Positions 31,067 to 33,915 of a stretch of DNA of 33,915 nt are shown here, one piece after another. This DNA is from Chloroflexota bacterium. Lineage in GTDB: Bacteria; Chloroflexota; Dormibacteria; Dormibacterales; Dormibacteraceae. A model generated the notes under the pieces. It saw nothing but the letters and a program-made list of their open reading frames with translations. It was not told the origin of the DNA and ran no database searches. The position numbers and the translations under genes are program-made. Numbering within the stretch: position 1 is the stretch's first letter; each line of letters starts with the position of its first letter. The stretch spans positions 1 to 33,915 of the forward strand of contig VBHA01000166.1 of the NCBI GenBank assembly GCA_005889495.1, in the 5' to 3' direction.

Positions 31067-32859
31067 CCGATGTTGAGGAGGGGTTGGTTCGGCGTGACCA
31101 CCTCGCCTTCCTTGACGTAGACCGCGGAGACCTTGCCGGCGACCGTGGTGACGATGTCGTTCTGCATCTTCATCGCCTCGAGCACCGCCACCACGTCGCC
31201 GAGCTTGACGTCATCGCCCGGCTTGACGGGTACCTTGACGATGAGCCCTTGCATGGGGGCGAGCACGGTGCCCTCCGTGACCTTCGGTACGGCGGGGGTG
31301 GAGTTCGCTGACGCGGCCGGGACCGCGCCGCCACCGATGACCGACAGTCCGCCGCCGCTCACACGCACCTTGAAGACCTCGCCCTCGACCTCGACGTCGA
31401 ACTCCGCGGCCTGACCGGCGGTCGCGACCGCGACGGGCTCGGGTTCCGGCGGAGGAGGAGGCGGAGCAGTCTCGACCTGCACGGCGGCGGGCCTATGCCC
31501 ATCCGCCTTCTCGGGCTGCGGGCCCCGTGCGTAGTCCGGCGCGAGGTTCGGAAACATCAGGTGAATCAGGACCATGTCATCGGTCGGTTCGAAGCCGAGC
31601 TTGCGCACCTGCTGGCGGGCGAGCTCGACCTGCGGTTCGAGCAGGTCGGCGGGCCGGATCGTGATCGGCTCCTCGCGGCCCAGGACCAGCCGTCGCAGCT
31701 CGTGGTCGGCGGGCACGGGAGGCCGCCCGTACAGCCCCTGCAGGTAGTCCTTCAGCTCCTGGGTCACGGTCGCGTAGCGCTCCCCGCCGAGCACGTTGTG
31801 GACGGCCTGGGTCGCGATCATCTGCCGGATCGGCGCGACCAGGGGCGGGTAACCCAGGTCCTTGCGCACGCGATTGGCCTCGTCGAGCGCCTCCCCGCGC
31901 CGGGCGCTCGCCTTGCGCACGTCGAGCTCGTGAAAGATGTCTTCGAGCATGAAGCCCGGCATGTGGTAGCGGAGGATGCTGGCGTCGATCCGGTCCGCGA
32001 CGGGGCTTAAGTGCTCGATGTGGCGCAGCTTCAGCTGCTCGACCTCGTGCTGGACGTCCCACATCCGATTCAGATCAAGGCCGGTGTCGTACTCCCCACC
32101 CTCGAGCGCCGCGACCACGCTCTCCGCCGCCGGTTGGGAGGCGCCCCATGCGAACGGCGAGATGGCGACGTCGAGCACCTCGGCGCCGGCCTCGACCGCG
32201 GCCATGTACGCCATCGGCGCCATCCCGCTCGAGCAGTGGGAGTGGACGTCGATTGGGACTTTGACCATGTGCTTGAGCGCAGAGACCAGCTCCCATGTCG
32301 CCTGCGGGCTCAGAAGCCCCGAGGTGTCCTTGATCACGATCTCGTGACAGCCCATGTTGACCAGGCCCTTCGCGAGCGAGCCCCACAGCTCGAGGTTGTG
32401 GGCGGGTGAGATCGCGTAGCTGAGCGCGCCCTGCACTCGCTTTTTGGCCTTGAGCGCCGCCGCGATCGACGCCTCCATGTTGCGAAGGTCGTTGAGAGGA
32501 TCGAAAACCCGGAAGACGTCGACGCCGGACCTGGCGGCGTGCTTGATGAACAGCTCGACGACGTCGTCGGCGAAGTTGCGCTTCGAGACGAGGTTCTGGC
32601 CGCGGATCAGGGCCTGGATCGGAGTGTTGGGCGTCGCTTTGTTGAGCTTGCGAAGGTACTCCCAGGGGTCCTGGTGGATCCGCAGCTGCGTCTCGAACGT
32701 GGCGCCGCCGAACGCCTCCATGGCCGCGAACCCGATCGAGTCCATCTGGGCGGCGATGGGCACGATCTCTTCGGTGCGAAGGTAGCCACCGAGCAGCGAC
32801 TGCTGCGCGTCGCGGAAGGTGGTGTCGACGAGGCGGACCCGCGCCTTCTTCTTCGCCAA
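31063..32859 (-). CDS. Pyruvate carboxylase subunit B / oxaloacetate decarboxylase alpha-like carboxyltransferase with biotinyl domain
   Basis: VRLVDTTFRDAQQSLLGGYLRTEEI...; C-terminal biotinyl motif VLEAMKMQNDI preceded by a PPPPPPEPEP linker; TTG start. Confidence 0.92.
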   Translation of the reverse strand: MAKKKARVRLVDTTFRDAQQSLLGGYLRTEEIVPIAAQMDSIGFAAMEAFGGATFETQLRIHQDPWEYLRKLNKATPNTPIQALIRGQNLVSKRNFADDVVELFIKHAARSGVDVFRVFDPLNDLRNMEASIAAALKAKKRVQGALSYAISPAHNLELWGSLAKGLVNMGCHEIVIKDTSGLLSPQATWELVSALKHMVKVPIDVHSHCSSGMAPMAYMAAVEAGAEVLDVAISPFAWGASQPAAESVVAALEGGEYDTGLDLNRMWDVQHEVEQLKLRHIEHLSPVADRIDASILRYHMPGFMLEDIFHELDVRKASARRGEALDEANRVRKDLGYPPLVAPIRQMIATQAVHNVLGGERYATVTQELKDYLQGLYGRPPVPADHELRRLVLGREEPITIRPADLLEPQVELARQQVRKLGFEPTDDMVLIHLMFPNLAPDYARGPQPEKADGHRPAAVQVETAPPPPPPEPEPVAVATAGQAAEFDVEVEGEVFKVRVSGGGLSVIGGGAVPAASANSTPAVPKVTEGTVLAPMQGLIVKVPVKPGDDVKLGDVVAVLEAMKMQNDIVTTVAGKVSAVYVKEGEVVTPNQPLLNIG

Positions 32860-32860
32860 G

Positions 32861-33197
32861 CTACGCGAGGGCCAGGGCGGCGCGCTTGTCGCCGTGGCGC
32901 CGCTCCACGTCCACGTCGCTCAAACCGAGGATCCGCGCCGCGAGCCAGGCGGCGTTCTTCGCCCCGGCCTCGCCGATGGACACCGTGGCGACGGGCACCG
33001 CCCGCCGCCGCGATGACCACCTTCAATCCACGTGACCGCGCGCTGGTCGCCCACTCCATCACCCCACGCGGATTTCGGTGGGCGGAGCACACCTTCAGCT
33101 CGTGCGTCAATCCCAGGTCCTCGAGGACTTTGACGCAGGACTCCATCAACGGCAGGTCCGACTTCGAGCCGAGGATGACGCCGACAACTGGCTGCAA
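32861..33197 (-). pseudogene. purE: N5-carboxyaminoimidazole ribonucleotide mutase (PurE), frameshifted with internal deletion
   Basis: MQPVVGVILGSKSDLPLMESCVKVLEDLGLTHELKVCSAHRNPRGVMEWATSARSRGLKVVIAAAGGA in one frame, then VPVATVSIGEAGAKNAAWLAARILGLSDVDVERRHGDKRAALALA* in another; the intervening ~40 aa (AHLPG...LSIVQMPGG) is missing. Confidence 0.82.
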
Positions 33198-33915
33198 CTA
33201 CTCGGCCTCCTGAGCTATGTCGTGGCGATAGAAAGCTCCTTCGAATCGTACCTGCCGGGCCCCGGCCAGCGCGGTCTGCCGGGCCTGCGCCACGGTGTCG
33301 CCCAACGCGACGGAGGTTACGACCCGACCGCCGTCGGTGACGAGACCGGTGCCCGGCACAAACTTCGTCGCCGCGTGAAAGATCAGCACGCCCGGCGGCA
33401 TCTCGGCCAGCCCCCGGATTCGGTGGCCCACCGTCATGGCCACGTCGTCGGGATACTTCCCCGACGCCACCACGACCCCTACACACGATTGCTCGCTCCA
33501 GCTCAGGTCCGGATGGGCCGCGAGGCCGCCGCGTGCGGCCGCCAGGGCCAGGGTGACGAAATCGCTCTTCAGCCGAGGCAGCACGACCTGGGCCTCGGGG
33601 TCGCCAAACCGGGCGTTGAACTCGAGCGTGCGGAGGCCGTCCTTGGTGAGCATCAGACCCGCGTACAGCACGCCCCGAAACTCGTTTCCAGACGCGGAAA
33701 GCTCGGCGACCGCGGGCCGCATGACGCAATCGACGACCTCTTTGAGGAGTGCGTCATCGACTCCCTTCGGCGGCGAGTAGGCGCCCATCCCGCCTGTGTT
33801 CGGGCCGGTGTCGGCCTCATTCGCGCGCTTGTAGTCGCGGGCCGGCGCGAGCGCGACCACATCGGTCCCGTCGGTCACCCCGAGGACCGAGAGCTCTGGT
33901 CCCTCGAGCCTCTCT
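33198..33915 (-). CDS. purD: Phosphoribosylamine-glycine ligase (partial, runs off window end)
   Basis: ERLEGPELSVLGVTDGTDVVALAPARDYKRANEADTGPNTGGMGAYSPPKG...LEFNARFGDPEAQVVLPRLKSDF...TDGGRVVTSVALGDT. Confidence 0.95.
   Translation of the reverse strand, partial: ERLEGPELSVLGVTDGTDVVALAPARDYKRANEADTGPNTGGMGAYSPPKGVDDALLKEVVDCVMRPAVAELSASGNEFRGVLYAGLMLTKDGLRTLEFNARFGDPEAQVVLPRLKSDFVTLALAAARGGLAAHPDLSWSEQSCVGVVVASGKYPDDVAMTVGHRIRGLAEMPPGVLIFHAATKFVPGTGLVTDGGRVVTSVALGDTVAQARQTALAGARQVRFEGAFYRHDIAQEAE

Noticed and set aside
31440-31500. Poly-Pro/Glu stretch in the carboxyltransferase gene
   Set aside because: Normal flexible linker before the biotinyl domain.

Overview
High-GC bacterial contig; organism unknown, and the gene content could fit Chloroflexota/Dormibacteria-like lineages (inference). 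Most of it is nucleotide biosynthesis. (1) A minus-strand pyrimidine operon, pyrB-pyrR-carAB(fused)-pyrK-pyrD(partial). (2) A plus-strand block: small Zn-ribbon protein, NatA/NatB-like ABC exporter, small membrane protein, thiolase, Zn-ribbon membrane protein, then a MarR/DHA2-MFS divergent pair and a class C beta-lactamase-fold hydrolase. (3) A long minus-strand purine operon, purB-purC-purS-purQ-purL-purF-purM-purN-purH, followed by a broken tryptophan 2,3-dioxygenase, a Cys-rich microprotein and a class V aminotransferase. (4) A plus-strand ECF sigma factor with a large single-pass putative sensor/anti-sigma protein. (5) A minus-strand purD(partial)-purE(broken)-oadA/pycB-accC/pycA-nudix cluster. 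Most notable: (a) four otherwise conserved genes (TDO, purM, accC, purE) each lack an internal segment of roughly 30-50 codons containing catalytic or glycine-rich motifs, which means either real decay or a systematic sequencing/assembly artefact; (b) a CarA-CarB single-ORF fusion; (c) a hairpin with loop CAGAGA directly abutting the pyrB Shine-Dalgarno, matching the PyrR RNA-binding loop core; (d) an 83-bp insertion with an 18-bp direct repeat at the purF/purM junction; (e) an ECF sigma / Ig-propeller-Ig membrane sensor pair. I saw no CRISPR array, tRNA, rRNA or transposase. I do not see an obviously new multi-gene defence-type system.
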